DNA of 34,140 nucleotides from Beijerinckiaceae bacterium (GTDB lineage: Bacteria > Pseudomonadota > Alphaproteobacteria > Rhizobiales > Beijerinckiaceae), in NCBI GenBank assembly GCA_947472615.1, contig CANJEY010000003.1, positions 1-34,140 on the forward strand. The letters run 5' to 3'. Below are positions 19,339 through 28,413 of the stretch, piece by piece (positions within the stretch are counted from its first letter, which is position 1; each line of letters opens with the position of its first letter). Position numbers and translations under genes: made by a program. The notes below the pieces were generated by a model. That model was not told where the DNA came from and made no database searches. It saw nothing but the letters and a program-made list of their open reading frames with translations.

Positions 19339-20301
19339 ATGCTCTATCGGGATTTCGGCTCGACCGGTCTGCGCGTGTCAGTGCTGGGCTTTGGGTGCGG
19401 CCGGGTGGGCGGCCTCCTGCTGGGAAAGGACGAAGACTCGAAACGGTCGGCTGTGCACAAGGCACTGGCCGGTGGCGTGAACTGGTTCGACACGGCAGAA
19501 TCCTACGGGACGGAAGAAGCCCTTGGCCGCTTGCTGGCCGAGGCCTCGGAACAGCCTTACGTCTCGACCAAGGTGACGCTCGATCCGGACGCCTCCGACC
19601 TTGCCGGACAGGTCGAGGAGAAAGCCGCCGCCGGCCTGAAAAGGTTGCGCCGCGATCAGGTTACTGTCCTGCAGGTCCACAACCGCATCGACGACAGCGG
19701 TGGCGGCAACGCCCTGTCGGCTGCGCAGATGCTGTCCCCAGGCGGCGTGGCCGACGGTCTCGAACGCATCAAGCGCAATGGGCTGGCGCGATTCGTCGGA
19801 TTCACGGCGCTGGGCGAGACGGCGACGATTTTGCAGGTGATCGACAGCGGCCGCCTCGACTCGGTGCAGGTCTATTACAACATCGTCAACCCGAGCGCAG
19901 CGCGGCCGATGCCGCCCGGCTGGCAGGGTCAGCGGCTGACGGGCGTTCTGGACGCCGCGAAACGCAAACGAATGGGCGTGCTGGCGATCCGGGTGCTGGA
20001 CGGCGGGATCATCGCCACCGACCAGCGTTCAAAACCGGTCAGCATGATGGTCAAGCAGACGTCCGAGGAGATCGAGGCGCGGAAATCCGCCGCGGCGCTG
20101 GCGGCGTTGGGGACGGATCTGGGAACGCGGCCGCAGATCGGACTTCGGTTCGCACTGTCGTGCGAGGGCGTCAGTCTGGCCCTGATGGGCGTCGGTGATC
20201 CGGCGCATATCGACGAAGCCCTGGAGGCGGTTGACATGGGGCCTTTGCCGGCAGAAGCGCTCGCTCGGCTGGAGCCGCTGTATTCCCGCGACTTCGCTTG
20301 A
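19339..20301 (+). CDS. Aldo/keto reductase
   Basis: FGSTGLRVSVLGFGCGRVGG...VNWFDTAESYGTEEALGRLL...VSTKVTL...GLKRLRRDQVTVLQVHN. Confidence 0.9.
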   Translation: MLYRDFGSTGLRVSVLGFGCGRVGGLLLGKDEDSKRSAVHKALAGGVNWFDTAESYGTEEALGRLLAEASEQPYVSTKVTLDPDASDLAGQVEEKAAAGLKRLRRDQVTVLQVHNRIDDSGGGNALSAAQMLSPGGVADGLERIKRNGLARFVGFTALGETATILQVIDSGRLDSVQVYYNIVNPSAARPMPPGWQGQRLTGVLDAAKRKRMGVLAIRVLDGGIIATDQRSKPVSMMVKQTSEEIEARKSAAALAALGTDLGTRPQIGLRFALSCEGVSLALMGVGDPAHIDEALEAVDMGPLPAEALARLEPLYSRDFA

Positions 20302-20304
20302 GCG

Positions 20305-21225
20305 CTATTTGGCGTTGAGGACCGCGCGGCATTCGTTCGGCATCTGCGCCATCGTGATTGGCTTCGGCGGCTTGGTGTTCGGCTTGGGCTTCGGGTGCAG
20401 CACAGCGTCCGAAAACCACCAGTCGAGCGTTGCATCGCAGCCCTCGCCGGGCGGCTGGAGATCCTGCTTCTGGCAGGACGCTTCGCCGGCCGGACACGAA
20501 ATGCGGACATGGAAATGATAGTCGTGGCCATACATGGGCCGGACCTTGTTCAGCCAGCGCCGGTCGCCGCGCGCATCGCGGCAGATCGCCTTCTTGATGG
20601 CCGGGTTGACGAAGATGCGTTCGACATGCGGGTCTTCTGCGGCGGCCTTGATCAGTCCCATATGGTTCGGCGTCCAGCGCGCGGAATCGACATCAAGGCG
20701 ATCCGATCGCACCATGTTGGTGGCCGACATGTTCTCGCGCTCGGCGCGGGTCAGGGTGCGGGCCGGCATGGGGGTCAGCCAGATATCGGCGTCTAGACCG
20801 ATCTGATGCGACGCATGACCGGTAATCATAGGCCCACCGCGCGGCTGCGCCATGTCGCCGACCAGAAGTCCCGGCCAGACGCCTTCCGATCGCACACGCT
20901 TGCCGAGATCCTCCAGCACGGTAACCAGCGCCGGATGGCCCCAGTTGCGGTTGCGCGACAAGCGCATGGCCTGCCAGGCCTCGCCATCGGTCGGCAGCGC
21001 CTTGGCGCCCGCCAGACAACCCTTGGCGTAGAAGCCGAAGACGCTGACCGGGCTTGATGTCGGGCCGGTGGAGCGTCCGAATAAATCTTTGGCAGGGGTC
21101 GCCGGATCTTCCGGATGGGCCAGCGGCGGCAGCGCCTTGGGGGTCAGGGTTCCGGCGTCTTGCGCGGCGGCGGGGCCGGCTAACACGGCGGCGGCGGCGA
21201 TGACGGTGAGAAGGGCGTGGCGCAT
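20305..21225 (-). CDS. mepA: Penicillin-insensitive murein endopeptidase
   Basis: Signal peptide MRHALLTVIAAAAVLAGPAAAQ; GDMAQPRGGPMITGHASHQIGLDADIWLTPMP; MYGHDYHFHVRISCPAG (metal-binding His/Asp motifs of MepA). ATG at 21225. Confidence 0.92.
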   Translation of the reverse strand: MRHALLTVIAAAAVLAGPAAAQDAGTLTPKALPPLAHPEDPATPAKDLFGRSTGPTSSPVSVFGFYAKGCLAGAKALPTDGEAWQAMRLSRNRNWGHPALVTVLEDLGKRVRSEGVWPGLLVGDMAQPRGGPMITGHASHQIGLDADIWLTPMPARTLTRAERENMSATNMVRSDRLDVDSARWTPNHMGLIKAAAEDPHVERIFVNPAIKKAICRDARGDRRWLNKVRPMYGHDYHFHVRISCPAGEASCQKQDLQPPGEGCDATLDWWFSDAVLHPKPKPNTKPPKPITMAQMPNECRAVLNAK

Positions 21226-21429
21226 GGCGGATTCCTTGAACCTCCGCAGAATGGGCACGGGTCGTTTACGTCCGGTTAACCCTAATGATTCGCCAAGGCT
21301 CCACGAAGCAATAACCGAATTCGCATTGACCAGTTTACTCCGGCCTCGCTCCGGGGAATCATGGCGACAATAAGATGCGGCGGTTTCAGGCGTCGGGCAT
21401 TCGACGTTTCAAGTTTCGGGAGTATTGCG

Positions 21430-22041
21430 ATGCGTATTCTGGCGGTTGTCTTCGCGTTGATCTGCGGTCTGTTCTCGGCGAACCGGGCGGCCGAGGCGGC
21501 CGTCAGCATCAGCATCGACCTGTCGTCGCAGACGATGAACGTGCGGTCAGGATCGGGCGAGAACTTCGTGTGGCACGTGTCTTCGGCGCGTTCCGGCTTT
21601 GTCACGCCGCGCGGCTCGTTCAAGCCCTACAGCCTGCAGCGCATGCATTACTCGAAGAAGTATCACAACTCGCCGATGCCGCATTCGATCTTCTTCCGCG
21701 GCGGATATGCGATCCACGGCACCTATTCGGTGGCGCAGCTTGGACGTCCTGCTTCGCATGGCTGCATCCGCCTTGCGCCGCAGAACGCCGCGAAATTGTT
21801 CGCGATGGTGCAGGCTGAAGGCGCCAACATCTACATCAGCGGCGCTGCGCCGGTTGGCAAGACCATGATCGCCAAGGCTGGCAAGAAGAAGTCGAAGGCG
21901 ATGTACGCCAAGGCTCACGGCAAGCACAAGACCACGTTCGCTGCGCACAAGACACACGCCAACCCGATGGCTTTCGCCCCAGTGAAGCGCGCTGCGCCTG
22001 CGCCGGTGAAGGTCTGGCAGACCCATCCGGGCGACTTCTAA
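21430..22041 (+). CDS. L,D-transpeptidase (YkuD domain) with Lys/Ala/His-rich C-terminal tail
   Basis: Signal peptide MRILAVVFALICGLFSANRAAEAA; catalytic motif HGTYSVAQLGRPASHGCIRLAPQNAAKLF; tail KAGKKKSKAMYAKAHGKHKTTFAAHKTHANPMAFAPVKRAAPAPVKV. Confidence 0.9.
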   Translation: MRILAVVFALICGLFSANRAAEAAVSISIDLSSQTMNVRSGSGENFVWHVSSARSGFVTPRGSFKPYSLQRMHYSKKYHNSPMPHSIFFRGGYAIHGTYSVAQLGRPASHGCIRLAPQNAAKLFAMVQAEGANIYISGAAPVGKTMIAKAGKKKSKAMYAKAHGKHKTTFAAHKTHANPMAFAPVKRAAPAPVKVWQTHPGDF

Positions 22042-22048
22042 CGCCCGG

Positions 22049-22909
22049 TCAGTCGGCGAACACGACCGTCTTGCGGCCGTTCGGGATCACCCTGTCTTCG
22101 AGATGAAGACGCAGCGCGCGCGCCAGAACGCGCCGCTCGATGTCGCGGCCCTTGCGGACCAGATCGTCCGGCGTGTCTCGGTGGGTGATGCGCTCGACGT
22201 CCTGCTCGATGATCGGACCTTCATCGAGATCGGACGTCACATAATGCGCGGTCGCGCCGATCAGTTTCACGCCGCGCGTATAGGCCTGCGTGTAGGGGCT
22301 CGCGCCCTTGAAGCCGGGCAGGAACGAGTGGTGGATGTTGATGCAGCGTCCCGCCAGTTTGGCCGACAGGCCGTCTGACAGGATCTGCATGTAGCGCGCG
22401 AGAACGACGAGGTCGGTTCGGGTTTCGTGAACGAGCGACCAGATCTGCGTTTCCTGTTCGAGCTTCGTCTGCTTGGTGACAGGCAGATAGTGGAAAGGCG
22501 CGCTGCCAAAATCGAGATGCGCGTAGGTTTCGCGCGGATAGTTGGAGACGATCGCCGTCACGTCCATGTCCAGTTCGCCCGAGCGCCAGCGGTACAGGAT
22601 GTCCGCGAGGCAATGGTCGAACTTGGAGACGAGGATCATCACGCGCTTGTTCTGGTCGCGCGCGCGCAGCGTCCAGTTCATGCCGTATTGTTTCGCGATG
22701 TCCGAGAAGGATTCCGACAGCGATGCGATCGTCGCTTCCTCTCCGCCCGCTTCGAAACCGACACGCATGAAGAACACGTTGGTCTGCGGATCGCCGAACT
22801 GCTGCGCGTCGATGATGCTGCAGGCATGGCCGAACAGGAACGTCGACACCGCCGCCACGATGCCCGGACGGTCAGGACAGGACAGGGTCAAAATTGCTGG
22901 CACGGACAT
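22049..22909 (-). CDS. purU: Formyltetrahydrofolate deformylase
   Basis: N-terminal ACT-like [21 protein letters not shown]; formyltransferase core [53 protein letters not shown]. Confidence 0.95.
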   Translation of the reverse strand: MSVPAILTLSCPDRPGIVAAVSTFLFGHACSIIDAQQFGDPQTNVFFMRVGFEAGGEEATIASLSESFSDIAKQYGMNWTLRARDQNKRVMILVSKFDHCLADILYRWRSGELDMDVTAIVSNYPRETYAHLDFGSAPFHYLPVTKQTKLEQETQIWSLVHETRTDLVVLARYMQILSDGLSAKLAGRCINIHHSFLPGFKGASPYTQAYTRGVKLIGATAHYVTSDLDEGPIIEQDVERITHRDTPDDLVRKGRDIERRVLARALRLHLEDRVIPNGRKTVVFAD

Positions 22910-22988
22910 ATGAGTTTCCGCTATCGGTTCGGGATGGGGCGGCGGGCTTCGAACAGCCCGTCCGCCGGTTTCACTCCGCCGCGATGGA

Positions 22989-24815
22989 TCAACCCACCAC
23001 GGCTTCCTTGGAACGCTCCGCTCGCTTGCGGTCGTTCGGGTCGAGAATGCCCTTACGCAGACGGATCGACTTCGGCGTGACTTCGACGAGCTCGTCGTCC
23101 TGAATATAGGCCAGCGCCTTTTCTAGCGTCATGCGGATCGGCGGCGTCAGACGCACCGCTTCATCCTTCGAGTGAGTGCGGATGTTGGTCAGCTTCTTGC
23201 CCTTCATCACGTTCACTTCGAGATCGTTGTCGCGCGTGTGCTCGCCGACGATCATGCCGCGATAGATCTTCCAGCCCGGCTCGATCATCATCGGGCCGCG
23301 ATCTTCGAGGTTCCACATCGCATACGCCACCGACTCGCCCTGATCGTTGGAGATCAGTACGCCGTTGCGGCGGCCCTGGATTTCGCCCTTGTAGGGCGAA
23401 TATTCGAAGAACAGGCGGTTCATGATCGCCGTGCCCTTGGTGTCGGTCAGCAGTTCGCCCTGATAGCCGATCAGGCCGCGCGTCGGAGCATGGAACACGA
23501 GACGCAGGCGATCGCCGCCAGACGGGCGCATCTCCAACATCTCAGCCTTGCGCTCGGCCATCTTCTGCACCACGACGCCGGAATGCTGCTCGTCGACGTC
23601 GATGACGACCTCCTCGATAGGTTCGAGAATGTTGCCATCCTCGTCCTTCTGGAACACCACGCGCGGACGTGAAATTCCCAACTCGAAGCCTTCGCGACGC
23701 ATGGTCTCGATCAGGATGCCGAGCTGCAATTCGCCGCGGCCTGAAACGATATAAGCGTCCGAATTCGGCGCGGACTCGACGCGGAGCGCCACATTGCCTT
23801 CGGCTTCCTTGAACAGACGGTCGCGAATGACGCGGCTCGTCACCTTGTCGCCTTCGGTGCCGGCGAGCGGCGAATCGTTGACCATGAAGGTCATCGACAG
23901 CGTCGGCGGGTCGATCGGCTGCGCCTGCAGCGGTACGGTCACGTCGAGCGCGCAGAGCGTGTCGGCGACGTTGAACTTTTCGAGGCCCGCGATGGCCACG
24001 ATGTCGCCGGCTTCCGCCTCTTCGATTGGCTGACGCTCGATGCCGCGGAAAGCCAGAATCTTGGAAATCCGGCCAGTTTCGACGACCTTGCCGGTTCGGT
24101 CGAGCACCTTGACCTGTTGGTTCGGCTTCACGGAGCCTGCGAAGACGCGTCCGGTGACCATGCGGCCGAGATAGGGGTTGGCCTCCAGCAGCGTGCCGAG
24201 CAGGCGGAAGGAGCCTTCCTCGATCTTCGGTTCAGCGACATGGCGCAGCACGAGGTCGAACAGAGGGGCCATGCCCTGATCGGTCGGGCCTTCAGGCGAG
24301 TCGGCCATCCAGCCCTGCTTGGCGGAGCCGTAGATGATCGGAAAGTCGAGCTGCTCGTCGGTCGCGTCGAGCGCCGCGAACAGGTCGAACACTTCGTTGA
24401 CGACCTCGGTGATCCGCGCGTCGGGGCGGTCGACCTTGTTGATGCAGACGATGGGTTTCAGGCCAATTTTCAAAGCCTTGCCGACCACGAACTTGGTCTG
24501 CGGCATGGGGCCTTCGGCGGCGTCGACCAGCACGATGGCGCTGTCCACCATCGACAGGATGCGCTCCACCTCGCCGCCGAAGTCGGCGTGGCCGGGGGTG
24601 TCGACGATGTTCACCCGCACGTCCTTCCAGGCGATCGAAGTCGCCTTGGCCATGATGGTGATGCCGCGTTCTTTTTCGAGATCGTTCGAATCCATGACGC
24701 GTTCGGCGACGCGCTGGTTTTCGCGGAAGGCTCCCGACTGCTGAAGCAGTCGGTCGACGAGGGTGGTCTTGCCGTGATCGACGTGCGCGATGATGGCGAT
24801 ATTTCGCAGTTTCAT
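22989..24815 (-). CDS. typA: Ribosome-associated GTPase TypA/BipA
   Basis: [64 protein letters not shown]; start ATG at 24815. Confidence 0.96.
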   Translation of the reverse strand: MKLRNIAIIAHVDHGKTTLVDRLLQQSGAFRENQRVAERVMDSNDLEKERGITIMAKATSIAWKDVRVNIVDTPGHADFGGEVERILSMVDSAIVLVDAAEGPMPQTKFVVGKALKIGLKPIVCINKVDRPDARITEVVNEVFDLFAALDATDEQLDFPIIYGSAKQGWMADSPEGPTDQGMAPLFDLVLRHVAEPKIEEGSFRLLGTLLEANPYLGRMVTGRVFAGSVKPNQQVKVLDRTGKVVETGRISKILAFRGIERQPIEEAEAGDIVAIAGLEKFNVADTLCALDVTVPLQAQPIDPPTLSMTFMVNDSPLAGTEGDKVTSRVIRDRLFKEAEGNVALRVESAPNSDAYIVSGRGELQLGILIETMRREGFELGISRPRVVFQKDEDGNILEPIEEVVIDVDEQHSGVVVQKMAERKAEMLEMRPSGGDRLRLVFHAPTRGLIGYQGELLTDTKGTAIMNRLFFEYSPYKGEIQGRRNGVLISNDQGESVAYAMWNLEDRGPMMIEPGWKIYRGMIVGEHTRDNDLEVNVMKGKKLTNIRTHSKDEAVRLTPPIRMTLEKALAYIQDDELVEVTPKSIRLRKGILDPNDRKRAERSKEAVVG

Positions 24816-24891
24816 GGGTTCGGCTCGAATCGGACTAAGGCGGATATGGCCACTACCATTCCGGCGTGAACAGGATTTGATGCGATAACGC

Positions 24892-24908
24892 CGCCTGAAC
24901 GTCAGGCG
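24892..24908. promoter_or_regulatory. 7-bp perfect inverted repeat in the typA upstream region
   Basis: CGCCTGA-ACG-TCAGGCG, about 77-93 bp upstream of the typA start. Confidence 0.3.
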
Positions 24909-25021
24909 ATCAGGGACTGCTGTTCCGGAAGCCGGATCGCGTCTCCTTCGCAGGCGCAACATCCCCTATACCAAAGTCCGGGGTTTGGAAACCCGCTCTG
25001 GGCGAATTGCTGGATTCCAAT

Positions 25022-25053
25022 GAAAAACGCCGGCGCAAGGATTGCGCCGGCGT
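25022..25053 (-). terminator. Intrinsic terminator downstream of the 25074..26933 gene
   Basis: On the minus strand: ACGCCGGCGCAA-TCC-TTGCGCCGGCGT followed by TTTTC; perfect 12-bp stem about 20 bp after the stop codon. Confidence 0.85.
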
Positions 25054-25073
25054 CGTCAGTCCTGGTCGTGACG

Positions 25074-26933
25074 TCAGTTGGCCTGCTTCTTCAAGTTCGC
25101 AACGTCGGCTTCGCTACGGAACGTCATCACCGCGACCTTGCGGGTGCGGTAGTAGGGGATGACGACCTGCATCCCGTCCCGACGCTCAAGCAGCGAGATA
25201 TGACGGCTTTCGGTGCCGCGCGTGGGCAGATCGAACACCGTCCACTTGCCGGTCGTGTCGTCGTAGCGGCCGACCGAATCTGTGCTCCAGAAGTTCGTCC
25301 AGACGCCGTGCTTGCTGTCCACCGTCACCTGATAGGGCTGGAAAGCGGCCGGATCGGGGGTCGGAATGAACTTGTATTCCTTCGTCTTCGTGTCGACGCG
25401 GGCATAATTCCCGCCAAAGCCGTTGCCGACCCACACCACATCGGCGTTGCGGTCGCCGCCCATGCGGCGCGCGCCCTGCGCCCACGGCAGCGGCGTGTTG
25501 AAGTCCGGCGGCGAGAAGGTCTGGTAGAACGCCTTCTCGTCAGCCGTGACCATGTCGTACTGCTTGCGGTCCGGCGGCAGCTTGAACTCCTTCGTGGCGC
25601 CGGTCGCGACGTCGCTGTAGTCGACGAGGTCCTGGTTCATGCCGAGCCAGTAGCCGTTGCCGTCGCGGTCGGCCGCGAGGCCGTAGACCGTCACGGTTCC
25701 GGTCGGGGTCTTGTAGGTGACGGACTTGAACTCGCGGAACTTCTCGGCTTCGGGATCGAAGCGCAGCGCGCCATCCGGCGCGGTGACCCAGATCTGGCCC
25801 TTGGCGTCGGCGTCGAGCGTGCCGGACGTGGCCGACATGGGCTCCGGCGGAACGTAGATCGTGAACTTCTCGGTCTTGGGATCGAGCTTCACGAGGCCCG
25901 GGCGGTTTCCTTTCGGAGCTGCGGGCCGCGAGTTGAACCAGATGAAGCCTTTGTCGTCGCGCGTCATGCCATGCGCCTGCGAGGCGTAGCCGCCCGGTTC
26001 CGGCAGCTTCAGGGCGCGAAACGCGCCGGTCTTGGCGTCGATGCGGCCGACCGTGATCATCTTGCTCGAATCGGAATTGGTGAACCAGATGTTGCCGTCG
26101 TGGTCCGCCTCGATGTCGTGTACCCCGACATGGCCGAAGTATTTCGACGGCGTTCCCTGCGTCCAGTCGCTGCCGTTCGCGGGGCTGTAGATGAACGGCT
26201 GCTTCTCGGTCAGATCGGCCGGAACGTCATATTCCTTGAACACGACGCGAGCGGCCTCGCCTGACGGACGTGCGCGCATCTTGTCGAAATTCATCGACGA
26301 CTGGCCGGGGCCGCGGGCCTTCGCCAGATAGGTCGCCAGCGCTTTTTTCTGCATCTCGATCGTGCCGTTGCGGCGGTCCTCGGTGTAGACGCCACCGAGA
26401 TTGATGCGGCTCATGTGGGTGAGAACCTTGGTCCAGCCATCCTCGTCGAACTTGTGCTGGAGCGGAAAGCTGATCGAATGACAGCCCGTGCAGTTCTTGC
26501 TGACGAGATTCTTCATCCGCGCGTCTTCGGTCGTGGCTTCAGGCAGCGCCGAAACCAGAATGTCTCCCGGAAGCTGGCGGCCGAGATCGCCCGCGAACGG
26601 CTTCAGGGTGAAATTCTGATGCGCGTTGGCGGCGAGGTTCACTTCGCCCTTGGCGATGTCGAATGTCCAAGCCTGCGCCCAGACATTGTATTTGCCGTTC
26701 GCCATCGGCGGAAAAACATATTCGCCCTTTTCGTCGGTGTAGACCGACGTGGTGATGTTCGATCCGTCGAGTTTCGCCGAGACGGTGACGCCGCCCAGCG
26801 CTTCGCCGCTGGCGGATTTGATCACGCCGGCCAGAAGCGCGTCCGCGGAAGCCGTCGCCATTCCGGCGACCGAAAGGCTCGCGGTCATCAGGGCCAGAGC
26901 GCCGACCCGAGTCAACAATGCTGTCTTCAACAT
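25074..26933 (-). CDS. Exported multidomain protein: carboxypeptidase-regulatory-like domain + cytochrome c CxxCH motif + Vgb/streptogramin-lyase-like beta-propeller
   Basis: Signal peptide MLKTALLTRVGALALMTASLSVAGMATASA; LAGVIKSASGEALGGVTVSAKLDGSN...; heme motif NCTGCHS; repeated DIEADHDGNIWFTNSDSSKMITVGRID, GMTRDDKGFIWFNSRP, DADAKGQIWVTAPDG. Confidence 0.85.
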   Translation of the reverse strand: MLKTALLTRVGALALMTASLSVAGMATASADALLAGVIKSASGEALGGVTVSAKLDGSNITTSVYTDEKGEYVFPPMANGKYNVWAQAWTFDIAKGEVNLAANAHQNFTLKPFAGDLGRQLPGDILVSALPEATTEDARMKNLVSKNCTGCHSISFPLQHKFDEDGWTKVLTHMSRINLGGVYTEDRRNGTIEMQKKALATYLAKARGPGQSSMNFDKMRARPSGEAARVVFKEYDVPADLTEKQPFIYSPANGSDWTQGTPSKYFGHVGVHDIEADHDGNIWFTNSDSSKMITVGRIDAKTGAFRALKLPEPGGYASQAHGMTRDDKGFIWFNSRPAAPKGNRPGLVKLDPKTEKFTIYVPPEPMSATSGTLDADAKGQIWVTAPDGALRFDPEAEKFREFKSVTYKTPTGTVTVYGLAADRDGNGYWLGMNQDLVDYSDVATGATKEFKLPPDRKQYDMVTADEKAFYQTFSPPDFNTPLPWAQGARRMGGDRNADVVWVGNGFGGNYARVDTKTKEYKFIPTPDPAAFQPYQVTVDSKHGVWTNFWSTDSVGRYDDTTGKWTVFDLPTRGTESRHISLLERRDGMQVVIPYYRTRKVAVMTFRSEADVANLKKQAN

Positions 26934-26958
26934 GGGAATCTCCCGTTCGAGTCTGCGA

Positions 26959-27303
26959 TTATTTCTTCTCTTCGTGATGCTCGGGCTCGATGGTCTTCAG
27001 ATATTCGGCGACCGCCGTCAGCTCCGCATCGGAATAGGAGTATTGAAACGCCGGCATGGTGGCGGTGCCGGACTTGATGAACGCAACAATGTCGGGAACG
27101 CTGCCGCCCAGCGTTTCCTTGGAAAGCGCCGGCGCCATGTGCGGCGAGTTGATGTTGGGCGCCGTGTGGCATAGTCCGCAGGATGTGTAGAGAATCTGCT
27201 GGCCCTGCTTCTGGACCGCATTGAGCGCCGGACCGGTCTGGGCGACGGCGGCGGAAGCTCCCCATAGCGCAATGACAAATACGAATGCGGGTCTTTTGAG
27301 CAT
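26959..27303 (-). CDS. Small exported class I cytochrome c
   Basis: Signal peptide MLKRPAFVFVIALWGASAAVAQ; heme motif CGLCH; distal Met candidate in TATMPAFQYSYSDAELTAVAEYLKTI. ATG at 27303; 25 bp upstream of the next gene on the same strand. Confidence 0.88.
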   Translation of the reverse strand: MLKRPAFVFVIALWGASAAVAQTGPALNAVQKQGQQILYTSCGLCHTAPNINSPHMAPALSKETLGGSVPDIVAFIKSGTATMPAFQYSYSDAELTAVAEYLKTIEPEHHEEKK

Positions 27304-27329
27304 GGGCGATCCTTCCCGAATTTTGATTG

Positions 27330-27360
27330 ATGGCGCGAACTCTAGGCGAATTCGCGCCAT
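27330..27360. promoter_or_regulatory. 10-bp perfect inverted repeat upstream of the cytochrome c gene (operator or hairpin candidate)
   Basis: ATGGCGCGAA (27330-27339) / TTCGCGCCAT (27351-27360), 11-nt spacer; 27-57 bp upstream of ATG 27303 (minus). Confidence 0.45.
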
Positions 27361-27385
27361 GTGGGAAGTATCCGGAGCGCGAATG

Positions 27386-28396
27386 CTATTGCCCGGAATT
27401 GTAGACTTTGGCCCGCTCGATCACGTCGGGCGAAACGTCAAACACTGATTCTGTGAGCTTTTGCAGCTTTTCACCGTCGATCCAGTCAGCTTCCAGAACA
27501 AGCCGACGCGCCTCGTCGATTAGTTGCGGATCCGACATGGTTTCTTGGAAAGCCTTCCGATAGGTCGCCACGATACTGGCCGGCGTGTTTGGCGGCAGCA
27601 CGAGCGCATTGCCCACATCGCTGCCGCTGGCGAACAGGGACAGCAATTGTCGCTGACGTTCGTCGCGCGCGAGATCGACGACGGCCGGTATCTTGGGCAG
27701 GTCCGGATGGCGCGATAGCGAGAATTGCACGAGAGGGTGGATCACCCCGTCGCGCACCCAGTCGGGATTGCGCGCCTTGATCTCGGACCACGGGCGCACG
27801 ACTGCATCGACCTCGCGTCGCTCCATGGCGAGCGTCGCCGACGCCGCGCCTTGAAAACCCGGCACGACGCGAAATTTCGTTCCGAGCAGGTCGTTCATGA
27901 TCTTCGGGAAGACGACCGACGAAGACGTCGGCCCGGTGCCGGCGACGATGATCTCCATCTTGAGCGCATCGTCCATGTTCTTGCCGTTCGCGGTCTTCCA
28001 CGAATGCATCAACTGGACGTTGGACGTCATGCGCCCGACCCAGTTGAACTTTCGCACGTCGTAGCGGACACCCGGCGTCGACAGCGCCTGCCCGATGGCG
28101 GCGGTCTGCGAAATCTCGCCGACGACCGAACCATCCCGGGCGGCGACTTCGTAGAGATTGTTCGCCCCGATCAGCCCGCCCGCGCCGGGCATGTTCTGCA
28201 CGATGACGTTCGGCTTGCCGGGCAGATGCGCGCCGAGGAATCGCGCCACCAGACGCCCGTACACGTCGTAAGAGCCGCCCGGCTCGAATGCGATCAGCAC
28301 CGTCACGGATCTGGCCGCGAAGGCCGGCGCATCCTGCGCGTGAAGGTGGGGCGTCGCGGCCAGCAGGCCAATCGCGAAAACTGTCTTGCGGAGCAT
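27386..28396 (-). CDS. Tripartite tricarboxylate transporter (Bug/TctC-type) substrate-binding protein
   Basis: Signal peptide MLRKTVFAIGLLAATPHLHAQ; VTVLIAFEPGGSYDVYGRLVARFLGAHLPGKPNVIVQNMPGAGGLIGANNLYEVAARDG is characteristic of the Bug family. ATG at 28396, SD-like GAGGA. Confidence 0.87.
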   Translation of the reverse strand: MLRKTVFAIGLLAATPHLHAQDAPAFAARSVTVLIAFEPGGSYDVYGRLVARFLGAHLPGKPNVIVQNMPGAGGLIGANNLYEVAARDGSVVGEISQTAAIGQALSTPGVRYDVRKFNWVGRMTSNVQLMHSWKTANGKNMDDALKMEIIVAGTGPTSSSVVFPKIMNDLLGTKFRVVPGFQGAASATLAMERREVDAVVRPWSEIKARNPDWVRDGVIHPLVQFSLSRHPDLPKIPAVVDLARDERQRQLLSLFASGSDVGNALVLPPNTPASIVATYRKAFQETMSDPQLIDEARRLVLEADWIDGEKLQKLTESVFDVSPDVIERAKVYNSGQ

Positions 28397-28413
28397 GAAA
28401 ATCCTCGAGCCCA

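Noticed and set aside
22938-22966. Hairpin downstream of purU/typA junction (GGCGG-CGGGCT...AGCCCG-T-CCGCC)
   Set aside because: Possible Rho-independent-like stem after typA but it has a bulge and no T-tract; not strong enough to call a terminator.
24117-26264. Long plus-strand ORFs (24117..24869, 25020..26264) antisense to typA and the propeller cytochrome
   Set aside because: Shadow ORFs; no family motif, and the opposite strand carries well-recognised proteins with signal peptides and motifs.
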